Source: Bacteriovoracaceae bacterium (GTDB taxonomy: Bacteria; Bdellovibrionota; Bacteriovoracia; Bacteriovoracales; Bacteriovoracaceae). From it: 22,748 nt of DNA. Of this stretch, positions 1-7,697 are shown one piece after another. The stretch is from contig CANFNN010000013.1 in the NCBI GenBank assembly GCA_947448095.1, positions 1 to 22,748 of the forward strand, given 5' to 3'. The translations under genes were made by a program, and so were the position numbers. Below the pieces are notes generated by a model. It made no database searches, was not told where the DNA came from, and saw only the letters and a list, made by a program, of their open reading frames with translations. Every line of letters begins with the position of its first letter. Positions within the stretch are counted from its first letter, which is position 1.

Positions 1-579
1 AAATCAACCAAGATTACAAAGTATTTAGATATGCCGGTTCAGCATTTTGCTGACGGAGTCCTGAAGCGGATGAATCGCCGTGTGACCGAAGAAGTTATCC
101 ATGAAAAAATCAAAACACTTCGTTCAAAAATTCCAGGTATCGTTTTAAGAACTTCCATTATCGTAGGATTTCCTGGCGAGACTGAAGAAGACTTTCAAGC
201 ACTTTTACGTGGCGTAAAAGAAGCTCGTTTCAATCACCTTGGCGTATTTAAATATTCAGACGAAGAGGGCACTCCGGCCGTTCGTTTGAAAAATAAAGTT
301 CCGCAAGAAGTGATTGATGAGAGATTTGAACTTCTTTATGAAGCCCAAAAAGAAATTGCTCGCGAATTGAATCAGGCCTACTTGGGCAAAGTCATTGATG
401 TATTGATTGAGGGTGCTCATGAGGAAACTGATTTGTTGCTTCAAGGACGTCACGCTGGTCAGGCCCCAGATATCGACGGGAAAGTGATCATTAACGATGG
501 TATGGCCAAAGCAGGGGACATTGTTAAAGTGGAAATCACTGATGTGCTAGATTATGATTTGGTTGGAAGAATCGTCTAA
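1..579 (+). CDS. rimO: Ribosomal protein S12 methylthiotransferase RimO (3' part)
   Basis: This is the C-terminal part of a MiaB/RimO-family radical SAM methylthiotransferase, open at the left edge of the window. It reads in frame from base 1 to a TAA at 577-579. The visible part starts in the radical SAM core (YLDMPVQH, then RTSIIVGFPGETEEDF) and ends in a TRAM domain. The TRAM segment GRHAGQAPDIDG is the kind seen in RimO rather than MiaB, so the expected reaction is beta-methylthiolation of an aspartate of ribosomal protein S12, using two 4Fe-4S clusters and SAM. The N-terminal cluster-binding cysteines lie outside the window, so they cannot be checked. The gene ends 9 nt from the convergent gene at 589-915, with no terminator hairpin visible between them. 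MiaB is the main alternative. Confidence 0.9.
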   Translation, partial: KSTKITKYLDMPVQHFADGVLKRMNRRVTEEVIHEKIKTLRSKIPGIVLRTSIIVGFPGETEEDFQALLRGVKEARFNHLGVFKYSDEEGTPAVRLKNKVPQEVIDERFELLYEAQKEIARELNQAYLGKVIDVLIEGAHEETDLLLQGRHAGQAPDIDGKVIINDGMAKAGDIVKVEITDVLDYDLVGRIV

Positions 580-588
580 GTTTGCGGG

Positions 589-915
589 CTATTGATCTTT
601 TAAAATAGCTTTGCGCGCGTTTAATTGAGTTTCAAGATCTTTAATATCGTCTTGAAGCTTAGGATGTTTGGTTTCGTGCAATTTGTAATGAAGAAGACCA
701 TAGGCCTGTTTGTCTTTTAAATCTTTAGTCAGAAGTTTCGTTTCCATTTGCGCTAGTCCAAGCTCAACTTCACGAATTTGGGCCGAGATCTCTTTGAAGC
801 GAAGATCCATCTGATGATGTAAGTCGTTAATTAACGCCGCAGTTTGTGTCACCACTGCATGAACAATTACTTCATCTTCCAATTTTTTCTTTTTTCCAAA
901 CAATAGACTAAGCAT
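589..915 (-). CDS. Small charged coiled-coil protein, unknown function
   Basis: I do not recognise this 108-residue protein. It has a short hydrophobic start (MLSLLFG) followed by a lysine cluster (KKKK), and then from about residue 20 a highly charged helical stretch with heptad-like spacing. It looks like a small coiled coil that may touch the membrane through its first residues. It has no cysteines, no signal peptide and no catalytic motif. The start is supported by AGAGG about 8 nt upstream of the ATG (complement of 913-915). The gene is convergent with rimO and divergent from the secreted protein at 1037. The 121-nt gap to that gene probably holds promoters for both. That it is a real gene is likely, from the Shine-Dalgarno, the good fit to the gap and the coherent composition; the function is unknown. 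Confidence 0.7.
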   Translation of the reverse strand: MLSLLFGKKKKLEDEVIVHAVVTQTAALINDLHHQMDLRFKEISAQIREVELGLAQMETKLLTKDLKDKQAYGLLHYKLHETKHPKLQDDIKDLETQLNARKAILKDQ

Positions 916-1036
916 GACTTGAACCTCTTCATTTGATTGTAGACCATAAAGGCAATTGGCCCAATCGGGGCAAGAATCTCCTCGTAGATCGCACGATTAA
1001 ATCGGCTAAGATTAATTGTATATTTAAGGAGTTACC

Positions 1037-1864
1037 GTGAATAAATGGATCGTAATAGTCGGGATTTTCTTTAGTCTTTCAGTCATGGCACAGGAAGCGA
1101 AGCTTGAGTCAGCGTGGAAGACCAAAGGCCGAGATCTGGTGACTTCCATTGCAGGAGCGACTTGGGGAGAAAAACTCTTTGGGCCAATCCCACAGGCTCC
1201 TGTTGTTCAGGCCAAATTACCTGCCATACCTGCTCAGGCCAAGAAGGTCACCGATATAGAAAACTATACGAAACTCAAAAAAGACCCAACCGAATATGAC
1301 CGCTTACCCAATGAGCGCAAACGTCAGTTTGATTATAAGTTTCTGCAAGAACTTTTCCAGGTTACTCGTAAGACAGAAGCCAAAGATGAAGATCTCTCTA
1401 ACTGGCTCAATACCCTCGATCAAGGTGGCTCTAGAGAAGGAATTTATCAGGCGTTGGTTTTAGATGAAGTTTATGCGGCTTTGGAAAACATGGAAGACAA
1501 GCCCTCAAATCGTTTGCTTGATTTTAGTTTGAAATTTAGTCAGCGCTTTATTAATCAAACTTTTAAAAAAGAGTCCCTCAATCAGTTAAACCTTTATTCG
1601 CTCAAGCGAATCTTAACTGAAAAAGGCTTAGATTTAATGGAGCACTATGAAGTGCATAATTTAAATGACCTTTATCAGTGGTATGCCGTTTTTTCTTCAG
1701 AGCTTGCCACAGAATATGCACCACTTTTAAAAACCAAAATCAGACAAGATCCACGTTTTGAGTATCATCTGGAATGGGCGAAGAGTATGCCAGTCCAGCA
1801 CATTAAGTCGGAGTTTATTATTAAACTTCACTCGGTGATGAACGGGCTGCAGTTATTAGAATAA
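1037..1864 (+). CDS. Secreted protein of unknown function
   Basis: This 275-residue protein has a clear Sec signal peptide: a lysine near the start, a hydrophobic core (IVIVGIFFSLSV), and a likely cleavage after VMA before QEAKL. The start is GTG at 1037, chosen because AAGGAG (1026-1031) stands 5 nt upstream and because it places the signal peptide exactly at the N-terminus. The mature part opens with an Ala/Pro-rich linker (about residues 45-70) and continues as a mostly alpha-helical, charged region without cysteines. No lipobox and no catalytic motif are visible. It is probably periplasmic. The gene ends 3 nt from the end of the convergent epmA. I do not recognise the family, and lineage-restricted is the best description. 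Confidence 0.8.
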   Translation: MNKWIVIVGIFFSLSVMAQEAKLESAWKTKGRDLVTSIAGATWGEKLFGPIPQAPVVQAKLPAIPAQAKKVTDIENYTKLKKDPTEYDRLPNERKRQFDYKFLQELFQVTRKTEAKDEDLSNWLNTLDQGGSREGIYQALVLDEVYAALENMEDKPSNRLLDFSLKFSQRFINQTFKKESLNQLNLYSLKRILTEKGLDLMEHYEVHNLNDLYQWYAVFSSELATEYAPLLKTKIRQDPRFEYHLEWAKSMPVQHIKSEFIIKLHSVMNGLQLLE

Positions 1865-1867
1865 ATA

Positions 1868-2818
1868 TCAGTTAAAAAATGGATTCTCAATCTCACACAA
1901 TGAATACAGCAAACGCTCGACACCCAAAGCTATACCTGCCGAGGGCGGAAGACCTTTTTCTAAAGCATGATAGAAATTAGCAGGTGTTGGAAGCTGGTAG
2001 TGATAAAGTTTATTTTTTAAAAAGCTTTGCTCTTCAAAACGTTTTTTTTGCTCAACTGGATCCGTTAATTCATTGAAGCAGTTACAAAGCTCAACGCCAT
2101 TAATATAAACTTCAAATCTTTCACACACTCTGGGATCAGTTGATTTGAGTGTTGAAAGAGCACTCAAGGGAGCGGGGAATTCATAAATAAGCAGCAGCGG
2201 AATATTAGCGATTTTAGGTTCAATTTTATTTAAGTAAAGCAGGAAGAAATAATCATCCCACTCACATTCTGAAACGGGGACTGGGACATCTGGATAATTT
2301 TTGAGTAACTTTTTAATCGAGAGAACATCCAGATAGTTCAGGATATCAATATTTAAAATCTCAGAAAAAAGCTGCTGCATGGTTTTTTTGACAAACTTTT
2401 GATTCTTCATCTCTTTTCGTATCGGCAGATTACTTTTAAGACAACTCTGAATAAGTTCTTCTACGTCACTCATGATTTTTTCATAACGAGCATGTTTTCG
2501 ATACCACTCAAGCATGATGAATTGATTGCGATGAATAGGTGAATTAGGCTCGTCACGAAAACAATAGGAGAGTGAAAAAACATTCTCAATTTTTTCTTCG
2601 GGACTTGCCAAAAGTTGTTTCAGGCAAAATTCAGGAGAAGTGTGAAGATATTGTGGAACAAGTTTGTTTTTTATCACTGAGTAGAGCTGAAAGGGGTGAA
2701 TATGCACTTCCATGCCAGGATTTTCTACCGCCGGAGGAGTCATAACGTCCAAAAAACCTTGTTGGCTAAAGAAGTTTCTAATAAGCTGAATCAGCTCAAA
2801 CTGGTAACGTAAACGCAT
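1868..2818 (-). CDS. epmA: EF-P lysine ligase EpmA (GenX/PoxA, LysRS-like)
   Basis: This class II lysyl-tRNA-synthetase-like protein of 316 residues is close to the roughly 325 of E. coli EpmA and has no anticodon-binding domain. Visible marks are motif 2 (CFRDE at about 86-90, then FIMLEWYR), an acidic NGVELCNCFNEL segment, and motif 3 (GIALGVERL at about 295-303). EpmA activates (R)-beta-lysine and attaches it to a conserved lysine of elongation factor P, which helps ribosomes through polyproline stretches. EF-P and EpmB are not in this window. The ATG at 2818 is the first possible start, because an in-frame TGA lies three codons upstream. The protein therefore begins almost directly at the catalytic core, without the short N-terminal extension of E. 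coli EpmA. Its start codon overlaps that of the divergent Nudix gene. A general LysRS is excluded by the length. Confidence 0.88.
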   Translation of the reverse strand: MRLRYQFELIQLIRNFFSQQGFLDVMTPPAVENPGMEVHIHPFQLYSVIKNKLVPQYLHTSPEFCLKQLLASPEEKIENVFSLSYCFRDEPNSPIHRNQFIMLEWYRKHARYEKIMSDVEELIQSCLKSNLPIRKEMKNQKFVKKTMQQLFSEILNIDILNYLDVLSIKKLLKNYPDVPVPVSECEWDDYFFLLYLNKIEPKIANIPLLLIYEFPAPLSALSTLKSTDPRVCERFEVYINGVELCNCFNELTDPVEQKKRFEEQSFLKNKLYHYQLPTPANFYHALEKGLPPSAGIALGVERLLYSLCEIENPFFN

Positions 2819-3410
2819 GGATTTTCACCGTATAAAAAATGTCCTTTCTCAGCATACTCTGATGGATTCCGAGTGGAAAGGAGCCGTGCTTTTTTTATGT
2901 AATGAAGAGCATGTTTTTTTGATCAAAAGATCTGAGTCGATGCCCACTCACGGTGGTCAGATAGCCTTTGTCGGAGGCCATAAAAATCAATCAGAAATTG
3001 ATCCCTGGGAAGTCGCCCAAAGAGAATTTGAAGAAGAGACTGGGCACGGTCGTCATTGTCTCGGTTATCTAGGCTGTCTTCCAGTGGTCATGACAGCGAG
3101 GCTTCAGCCGATTATTCCCGTGATGGCCAAACTCTTGATGCCCACTGAGCAGTTCTTAAATGAAGTAAAAAGTAACGGCGAGTGGGATGATATCCTGGCC
3201 TATCCATGGAGAGAACTTCAAAGAGAAGAGAGCTGGGAGTACGCTTGGCGCCATGGTCATGAAAAAAGTGCTGTTATGTTTCATCCCATTCAATCTGGCT
3301 CGTATTTACCCATGGAGCAAAATCTCAAGCCGCATTTGCTCTGGGGCGCCACCGCCCAGATGATTTGGAATTTCTTGAGGCTTTACTTTAATAAGCCATC
3401 TGGTTCATAA
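2817..3410 (+). CDS. Nudix hydrolase, CoA pyrophosphatase-like
   Basis: This Nudix protein has 197 residues. The box lies at about residues 53-78, from FVGGHKNQ to REFEEETG, with the metal-binding glutamates intact but one extra residue compared with the consensus spacing. The segment before it (RSESMPTHGGQIAFVGG) matches the CoA-pyrophosphatase signature of the NUDT7/YeaB group. The likely reaction is therefore hydrolysis of coenzyme A or acyl-CoA to 3',5'-ADP and phosphopantetheine; another nucleotide-diphosphate substrate is possible. The start is bounded by an in-frame TAA at 2805-2807, so the gene cannot begin earlier, and only a weak GGTAA lies upstream. A start further inside would cut into the fold little by little, so 2817 is preferred. 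It is followed after 27 nt by ftsY and may be co-transcribed with it. Confidence 0.85.
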   Translation: MDFHRIKNVLSQHTLMDSEWKGAVLFLCNEEHVFLIKRSESMPTHGGQIAFVGGHKNQSEIDPWEVAQREFEEETGHGRHCLGYLGCLPVVMTARLQPIIPVMAKLLMPTEQFLNEVKSNGEWDDILAYPWRELQREESWEYAWRHGHEKSAVMFHPIQSGSYLPMEQNLKPHLLWGATAQMIWNFLRLYFNKPSGS

Positions 3411-3437
3411 TTCGAACCACTTTAGAGGGATAAATAT

Positions 3438-4514
3438 ATGGAAAACTTGCTCATTATTGGTGGATTACTTCTTCTGGCCATCATCGTTTTTTTCGTCTTC
3501 AAGAAAAAAGCCAAGTTACCAAAACCAGTCATTGAACAAAAAGAAATTACTCCGGTTAAACCGTTACCTGAAGTTGTGCTACCAACTAAGGTGTCGTGGA
3601 AAGATCGACTAAGTCTGGGGCTCGAGAAATCTCGCTTTGAAGTATGGGGAAAAATTGGTCAACTTTTTTCTAGCGGAACTCCTTCGCTGGATGAGATTGA
3701 AGAAATTCTTTATACCGCTGATATTCCTACAGGTCTGGTTCAGGAGCTTCTTGCTAAGCTTGAAAAAGAAGGCAAAGGAAAAGCAGCTGATGAAATCCAG
3801 AAACTTGTCTACGGCTTCATGAAAGATAAGATGGCACCAATTCAGCACAACATTCACCAAGATGTTTTTACGTTTGATAGTTCATTAAAGAAAACTCGTG
3901 TGTTCATGATTGTCGGAGTGAATGGTGCCGGTAAAACCACTACCATTGGCAAACTTGCAACTAAGCTGAAATCTCAAGGTGCAAAAGTCATTGTTGGCGC
4001 CTGTGATACCTTTCGGGCCGCAGCCGTGGATCAACTTCAAGTTTGGTGTGACCGCGCCGGCGTTGATATGGTTCGGGCCAAAGATGGGGCCGACCCAAGT
4101 GGCGTGGCTTATGACACAGTCGCTAAGGCATTTAGTGAAGGCTATGATTATTGTTTAATTGATACGGCCGGAAGACTCCATACGAATCAGAATTTGATGG
4201 ATGAGCTGACAAAAACAAAAAGGGTCATGAGCAAGATTAACGCTGAAGCTCCGCAGGAAGTACTCCTCGTTTTAGATGCGATCACGGGTCAAAATGCTTT
4301 GAAGCAGGCCCAAGAATTTAACAAGGCACTTCAACTTACTGGAATCATATTCACGAAATGTGACGGATCTGCCAAAGCGGGAAGTGCGGTAGGCATTGTC
4401 GATCACCTAAAAGTACCGATTACTTATATTGGAGTTGGCGAGTCAGTCGATGATTTACAGCTCTTTGATCTGGAACTTTACCTCAAAACTTTAGTTGGCC
4501 TAGACGTAGTATAA
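3438..4514 (+). CDS. ftsY: Signal recognition particle receptor FtsY
   Basis: This 358-residue SRP-type GTPase is the inner-membrane receptor that docks SRP-ribosome complexes at the SecYEG translocon. The NG domain is complete: helical N domain at about 55-140, P-loop GVNGAGKTTT (160-169), DTFRAAA (190-196), DTAGR (242-246), and the G4 motif TKCD (306-309) followed by DGSAKAG, where most FtsY proteins have TKLDGTAKGG. Instead of the long acidic A domain of E. coli it has a single hydrophobic segment (residues 3-21) followed by KKK, so it is probably anchored directly in the membrane with the NG domain inside. The start is supported by AGAGGG about 8 nt upstream. It begins the housekeeping block ftsY-zapA-fau-rny. 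Confidence 0.97.
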   Translation: MENLLIIGGLLLLAIIVFFVFKKKAKLPKPVIEQKEITPVKPLPEVVLPTKVSWKDRLSLGLEKSRFEVWGKIGQLFSSGTPSLDEIEEILYTADIPTGLVQELLAKLEKEGKGKAADEIQKLVYGFMKDKMAPIQHNIHQDVFTFDSSLKKTRVFMIVGVNGAGKTTTIGKLATKLKSQGAKVIVGACDTFRAAAVDQLQVWCDRAGVDMVRAKDGADPSGVAYDTVAKAFSEGYDYCLIDTAGRLHTNQNLMDELTKTKRVMSKINAEAPQEVLLVLDAITGQNALKQAQEFNKALQLTGIIFTKCDGSAKAGSAVGIVDHLKVPITYIGVGESVDDLQLFDLELYLKTLVGLDVV

Positions 4515-4550
4515 GTTCCTGAAATGACAAAGTTCTCCTGTGCGAGTTCG

Positions 4551-4579
4551 TTGACTTTTGTGGGCATGTCACCTACCTT
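4551..4579 (+). promoter_or_regulatory. Possible sigma70-type promoter for zapA
   Basis: A TTGACT (4551-4556) resembles a -35 box. It is separated by 17 nt from TACCTT (4574-4579), a fair -10 box. The predicted transcription start, about 7 nt further, falls on or next to the zapA ATG at 4586, which has no Shine-Dalgarno sequence. If real, the zapA mRNA would be leaderless. This is a pattern match only; the -10 match is modest. Confidence 0.35.
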
Positions 4580-4585
4580 ATTCTA

Positions 4586-4879
4586 ATGACCCAAATGAGT
4601 CAGGACATAGAGTACAATGTATTAGGTTGTAAGGTTCGGGTACGCCCGGATCAAAACGAAAGTGACAATGCTAAAGCAGTGGTGGATTTGATTAATGCTG
4701 AAATTCAGCAGCTCAAAATCAGTCGACCCCAGCTTCGAGATACAGACGTTGCAGTTTTAATTGCTTTAAAAGTGGCCAAAGAAAAAATGCAACTTGAGGA
4801 TGAGTATAAAAATAACATCCTCAAACTGGAAGAATCTCTCGAAACGGCTTTGCAAGCATTGAATGTTGAAACGAATTAA
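4586..4879 (+). CDS. zapA: Cell division protein ZapA
   Basis: This small protein of 97 residues shows the ZapA layout. A beta-strand N-terminal part contains YNVLGCKVRVRPDQ and DNAKAVVDLINAEI, and a long helix from about residue 53 to the end would form the coiled coil. ZapA binds FtsZ and bundles its filaments in the division ring. The position directly before fau and rny supports the call, since this order recurs in many proteobacteria. The start is uncertain: ATG 4586 and ATG 4595 are both possible, and neither has a Shine-Dalgarno. A promoter-like sequence just upstream suggests leaderless initiation at 4586. The 71-nt gap after ftsY shows no clear terminator. The next gene starts 2 nt after the stop. 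Confidence 0.85.
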   Translation: MTQMSQDIEYNVLGCKVRVRPDQNESDNAKAVVDLINAEIQQLKISRPQLRDTDVAVLIALKVAKEKMQLEDEYKNNILKLEESLETALQALNVETN

Positions 4880-4881
4880 GT

Positions 4882-5430
4882 GTGGGAAAAGATATTCTTC
4901 GAAGTGAAATGCTTAGAAGTTTAAACACTCTCTCTCAAGATGAGATTCAAGTCTTAAGTTTTTCCGTTACCAACCAGATCATTAAATTCCTCAAAATGTT
5001 TCCTGAACTCACTTCGCAAGTTGGCGCAGGTTTTTTGCCTCTCAAGGCAGAAATCGCTCCGGTTTATCAGGAGCTCTTGCACTCAGCTCCTGTGACTTTG
5101 GCCTATCCGATTTCTAAGGATAAGCTCATGAGTTTTGCGATCCCGGTGGGAATGCCCCGCGGGGGAATTTGGCTGGAGAAGCCTTATCATGAGGTCGCAC
5201 CGGATTGGTTTTTTGTTCCGGGCGTCGCTTTTGGATGGGATGGAAAAAGATTAGGCAGGGGAAAAGGTTTTTATGACCGCTACCTTGAACAATCAAAGGC
5301 AATCAAGATTGGAATTGCCTGGAGTGGACAAGTAATTGAAACAATTCCTGTGGAAAGTCACGACTGCCACATGGACTTTATAATAACGGAAAAATTTTGC
5401 TGGGACGTTAAACAGCAAGTTAAGTTTTAA
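4882..5430 (+). CDS. fau: 5-formyltetrahydrofolate cyclo-ligase
   Basis: This protein has 182 residues, the usual length for 5-FTHF cyclo-ligase (YgfA/Fau). It converts 5-formyl-THF to 5,10-methenyl-THF with ATP and so returns folate to one-carbon metabolism. The N-terminal Lys/Arg pair (K3, R7) fits the ATP-binding site. The family signature stands at about 112-134 (VPGVAFGWDG, then RLGRGKGFYDRYL). The start is GTG at 4882, two nt after the zapA stop; it is the start that keeps the N-terminal basic residues, and initiation probably depends on coupling to zapA. No room is left for a 6S RNA between zapA and this gene, which is where gammaproteobacteria have one. The stop codon overlaps the Shine-Dalgarno of rny. 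Confidence 0.92.
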   Translation: MGKDILRSEMLRSLNTLSQDEIQVLSFSVTNQIIKFLKMFPELTSQVGAGFLPLKAEIAPVYQELLHSAPVTLAYPISKDKLMSFAIPVGMPRGGIWLEKPYHEVAPDWFFVPGVAFGWDGKRLGRGKGFYDRYLEQSKAIKIGIAWSGQVIETIPVESHDCHMDFIITEKFCWDVKQQVKF

Positions 5431-5441
5431 GGGGATAACGA

Positions 5442-6995
5442 ATGAATCCAATGATGATGGCAGTAATTGGTGTAGTAGTGGGAGCAGTAATTGCTTTCGT
5501 TGCTCTGAACATCAAAAACACCGCCGCTCAAAAAACAAATGAGAATGGTGCTTTAGACATTTTGAAAAAAGCTCAAGCTGAAGCTGAAGAAGTTCGTAAA
5601 AAAGCACAGAATGATGCCAAGAACATTGTGCGTGAAGAACGTAACCAGATTGATCACGAGCTAGAAAAAAAGAAAAAACACTTAACTGATTTTGAAAGAG
5701 GACTGACTAAAAAAGAAGTCGCTTTAGAGCAAAAAACTGAACAGACGCAAAAAGATGCGGACAGAGTGAAGGCCAAAGAAACAGAGATTGATACTCGTGT
5801 TGTGAAGCTTGATGCTGAAATTAAAAAGAACGTTGAAATCCAAGACGAGCTTGCCAATAAACTCACGCAGGTTGCTGGTCTTACAAAAGATCAGGCCAAG
5901 GCTGAATTGATTGCTACTGTTGAAGAAGAAGCCAAAGTTGATGCGGCTAAAAAAGTGAAGCGTATTGAAGAAGAGGCCAACGAAGAAGCTGAAAAACGCG
6001 CTAAGAGAATTGTCGGAATTGCGATTCAGCGTTTTGCTGGAGAGTACGTTGCTGAACAAACGATTTCATCGGTAGAAATTGCTGATGATGGTGTGAAAGG
6101 CCGATTGATTGGACGTGAAGGACGTAACATTCGTGCTTTTGAGCAAATTTGCGGCGTGGATTTAATTATCGATGATACTCCTGGAATCGTAACGATTTCT
6201 TCATTCAACGTTGTTCGTAAAGAAATCTCACGTATGACGATTGAGCGATTGATTGCTGATGGACGAATTCATCCAGCTAAAATCGAAGAATTTTATGAAA
6301 AATGTAAGCACGAGTTTGAATCTCGCTTGCGTGAACTTGGTGAAAAAGCCCAGATGGAAATCGGTGTTCACGGTATGCACCCAGAAATTTTAAAACTCAT
6401 TGGTGCTCTTAACTGGCGTACTTCTTATACTCAAAACCAATATCAGCATGCTTTAGAAACATCATTTCTTGCTGGTAACATGGCAGCTGAGTTAGGTCTT
6501 AACGTGAAACAGGCCCGTCGTGCTGGTTTGATTCACGACATTGGTAAGGTTCTGGATGCTTCGGCCGAAGGCTCTCACGCCGTGATTGGTGCAGACTTTG
6601 CCAAGAAATACGGAGAGTCTCCAGATATCGTTCATGCGATTCGTGCTCACCATGATGATGAAAAACCTGAATCAATCCTTGCCCATTTAGTGGCCGCTGG
6701 GGATGCACTTTCAGGCGCTCGTCCGGGTGCTCGTAAGGCGCTAAAAGAGTCTTATGTTTCTCGTCTAACGGATATTGAAAAAATTGTTAACAGCTTTGAA
6801 GGTGTGCATAGATCTTATGCTATTTCTGCTGGTCGTGAAGTTCGCGTACTGGTTGAAAATGAAAAAGTATCTGATGAACAAACCATCATGCTTTCACGAG
6901 ATATTGCCCGCAAAATTGAGCAGGAAATGTCTTATCCTGGAACGATTAAAGTTTCAGTGATTCGTGAAACACGTGCTGTAGGTATTGCTAAATAA
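5442..6995 (+). CDS. rny: Ribonuclease Y
   Basis: This 517-residue protein has the full RNase Y layout. A single N-terminal membrane helix (about 6-23) is followed by a long charged coiled coil (about 38-195), a KH RNA-binding domain (about 205-270, with GRLIGREGRNIRAFE), and an HD phosphohydrolase domain with the catalytic pair H365-D366 in LIHDIGK. Further likely metal ligands are in SHAVIG and AHHDD. RNase Y is a membrane-bound endonuclease that starts mRNA decay. The length matches the roughly 520 of the Bacillus enzyme. The start is fixed by AAGGGG (5429-5434), which overlaps the fau stop, so the two genes are coupled. It is the last gene of the core block. The next gene, an SDR, has its own strong ribosome site 21 nt downstream. 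Confidence 0.97.
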   Translation: MNPMMMAVIGVVVGAVIAFVALNIKNTAAQKTNENGALDILKKAQAEAEEVRKKAQNDAKNIVREERNQIDHELEKKKKHLTDFERGLTKKEVALEQKTEQTQKDADRVKAKETEIDTRVVKLDAEIKKNVEIQDELANKLTQVAGLTKDQAKAELIATVEEEAKVDAAKKVKRIEEEANEEAEKRAKRIVGIAIQRFAGEYVAEQTISSVEIADDGVKGRLIGREGRNIRAFEQICGVDLIIDDTPGIVTISSFNVVRKEISRMTIERLIADGRIHPAKIEEFYEKCKHEFESRLRELGEKAQMEIGVHGMHPEILKLIGALNWRTSYTQNQYQHALETSFLAGNMAAELGLNVKQARRAGLIHDIGKVLDASAEGSHAVIGADFAKKYGESPDIVHAIRAHHDDEKPESILAHLVAAGDALSGARPGARKALKESYVSRLTDIEKIVNSFEGVHRSYAISAGREVRVLVENEKVSDEQTIMLSRDIARKIEQEMSYPGTIKVSVIRETRAVGIAK

Positions 6996-7006
6996 TTCAA
7001 ACTCTG

Positions 7007-7012
7007 AGGAGG
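7007..7012 (+). promoter_or_regulatory. Consensus Shine-Dalgarno (AGGAGG) of the SDR gene
   Basis: A perfect AGGAGG stands 4 nt before the ATG at 7017. It is the only strong ribosome site for the five overlapping genes 7017-9760. The downstream genes probably depend on it through translational coupling. Confidence 0.75.
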
Positions 7013-7016
7013 CATT

Positions 7017-7697
7017 ATGGAAAAGTGTGCGCTTGTCACTGGTTCCTCCTCAGGTCTTGGTCTTGAAATATCAAAATTCTTAATTGACTCTGGCTACACC
7101 GTATTTGGTGGATCGCGCTCAGGCACTGAGCTTGAACATGAAAATTTCTACGATGTTGAGCTCGACATTACTTCTGAAGATTCAGTCGAAGAGTTTTTTG
7201 AAACCGTTCGAGAGTTCACCACAAAATTAGATTTGATTGTGAATAACGCTGGCATCTGTGAGATGAATTCTCTGTCTGATACTTCGCTTGAGCAGTTTGA
7301 AGCTCATCTCGCAACGAATACTATTGGCCCCTTCTTGTTGTTTAAAAGACTAGAGCCTTTCTTGATCAAAAATGAAACTCATATTGTTTCAATTCTGTCC
7401 ACGGCCGCTAAGTTTGGTTACCCCAATGTGAGCGCCTATAACGCTTCCAAGTTTGGTCAGTTGGGCTTTCTTGAAAGCATTAAAAAAGAATGGAAAGAAC
7501 ACAAAGTTCGGTTCACTAATTTGTTACCAGGAGCGATTGATACGCCACTTTGGGACAAAATGGGATCTAAGTTTTCGCGCGAGAAAATGCTTAAAACTTC
7601 AGATTTTATGAGTGTTTTTGGATTTGTCATAAATGCGCCCTCTACCATTCAATTTCCTGAATTAACTTTCCTGCATAAAGACGGGTTTATTGAATGA
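7017..7697 (+). CDS. Short-chain dehydrogenase/reductase (classical SDR)
   Basis: This 226-residue classical SDR has a Rossmann fold. The nucleotide-binding TGSSSGLG lies at residues 8-15, NNAG at 76-79, and the catalytic residues are S128, Y141 and K145 (YNASK) with the normal spacing of 13 between Ser and Tyr. It ends with the usual PG(A)I-T segment (LLPGAIDTPLW). It therefore reduces or oxidises a carbonyl or alcohol with NAD(P)(H). The substrate cannot be told from the sequence. SRSG after the second strand hints at NADPH, but weakly. It is slightly short compared with the usual 250 residues, mainly in the C-terminal substrate lobe. Its stop overlaps the next start (ATGA at 7694-7697). 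It heads a five-gene coupled operon. Confidence 0.92.
   Translation: MEKCALVTGSSSGLGLEISKFLIDSGYTVFGGSRSGTELEHENFYDVELDITSEDSVEEFFETVREFTTKLDLIVNNAGICEMNSLSDTSLEQFEAHLATNTIGPFLLFKRLEPFLIKNETHIVSILSTAAKFGYPNVSAYNASKFGQLGFLESIKKEWKEHKVRFTNLLPGAIDTPLWDKMGSKFSREKMLKTSDFMSVFGFVINAPSTIQFPELTFLHKDGFIE

Noticed and set aside
4878..4884. 6S RNA gene between zapA and fau, as in gammaproteobacteria
   Set aside because: Only 2 nt separate the two genes.
5654..6059. Minus-strand open frames inside rny (5654-5866 and 5724-6059)
   Set aside because: They are Ser/Phe-rich antisense shadows of the Lys/Glu-rich coiled-coil region of RNase Y and have no ribosome sites.
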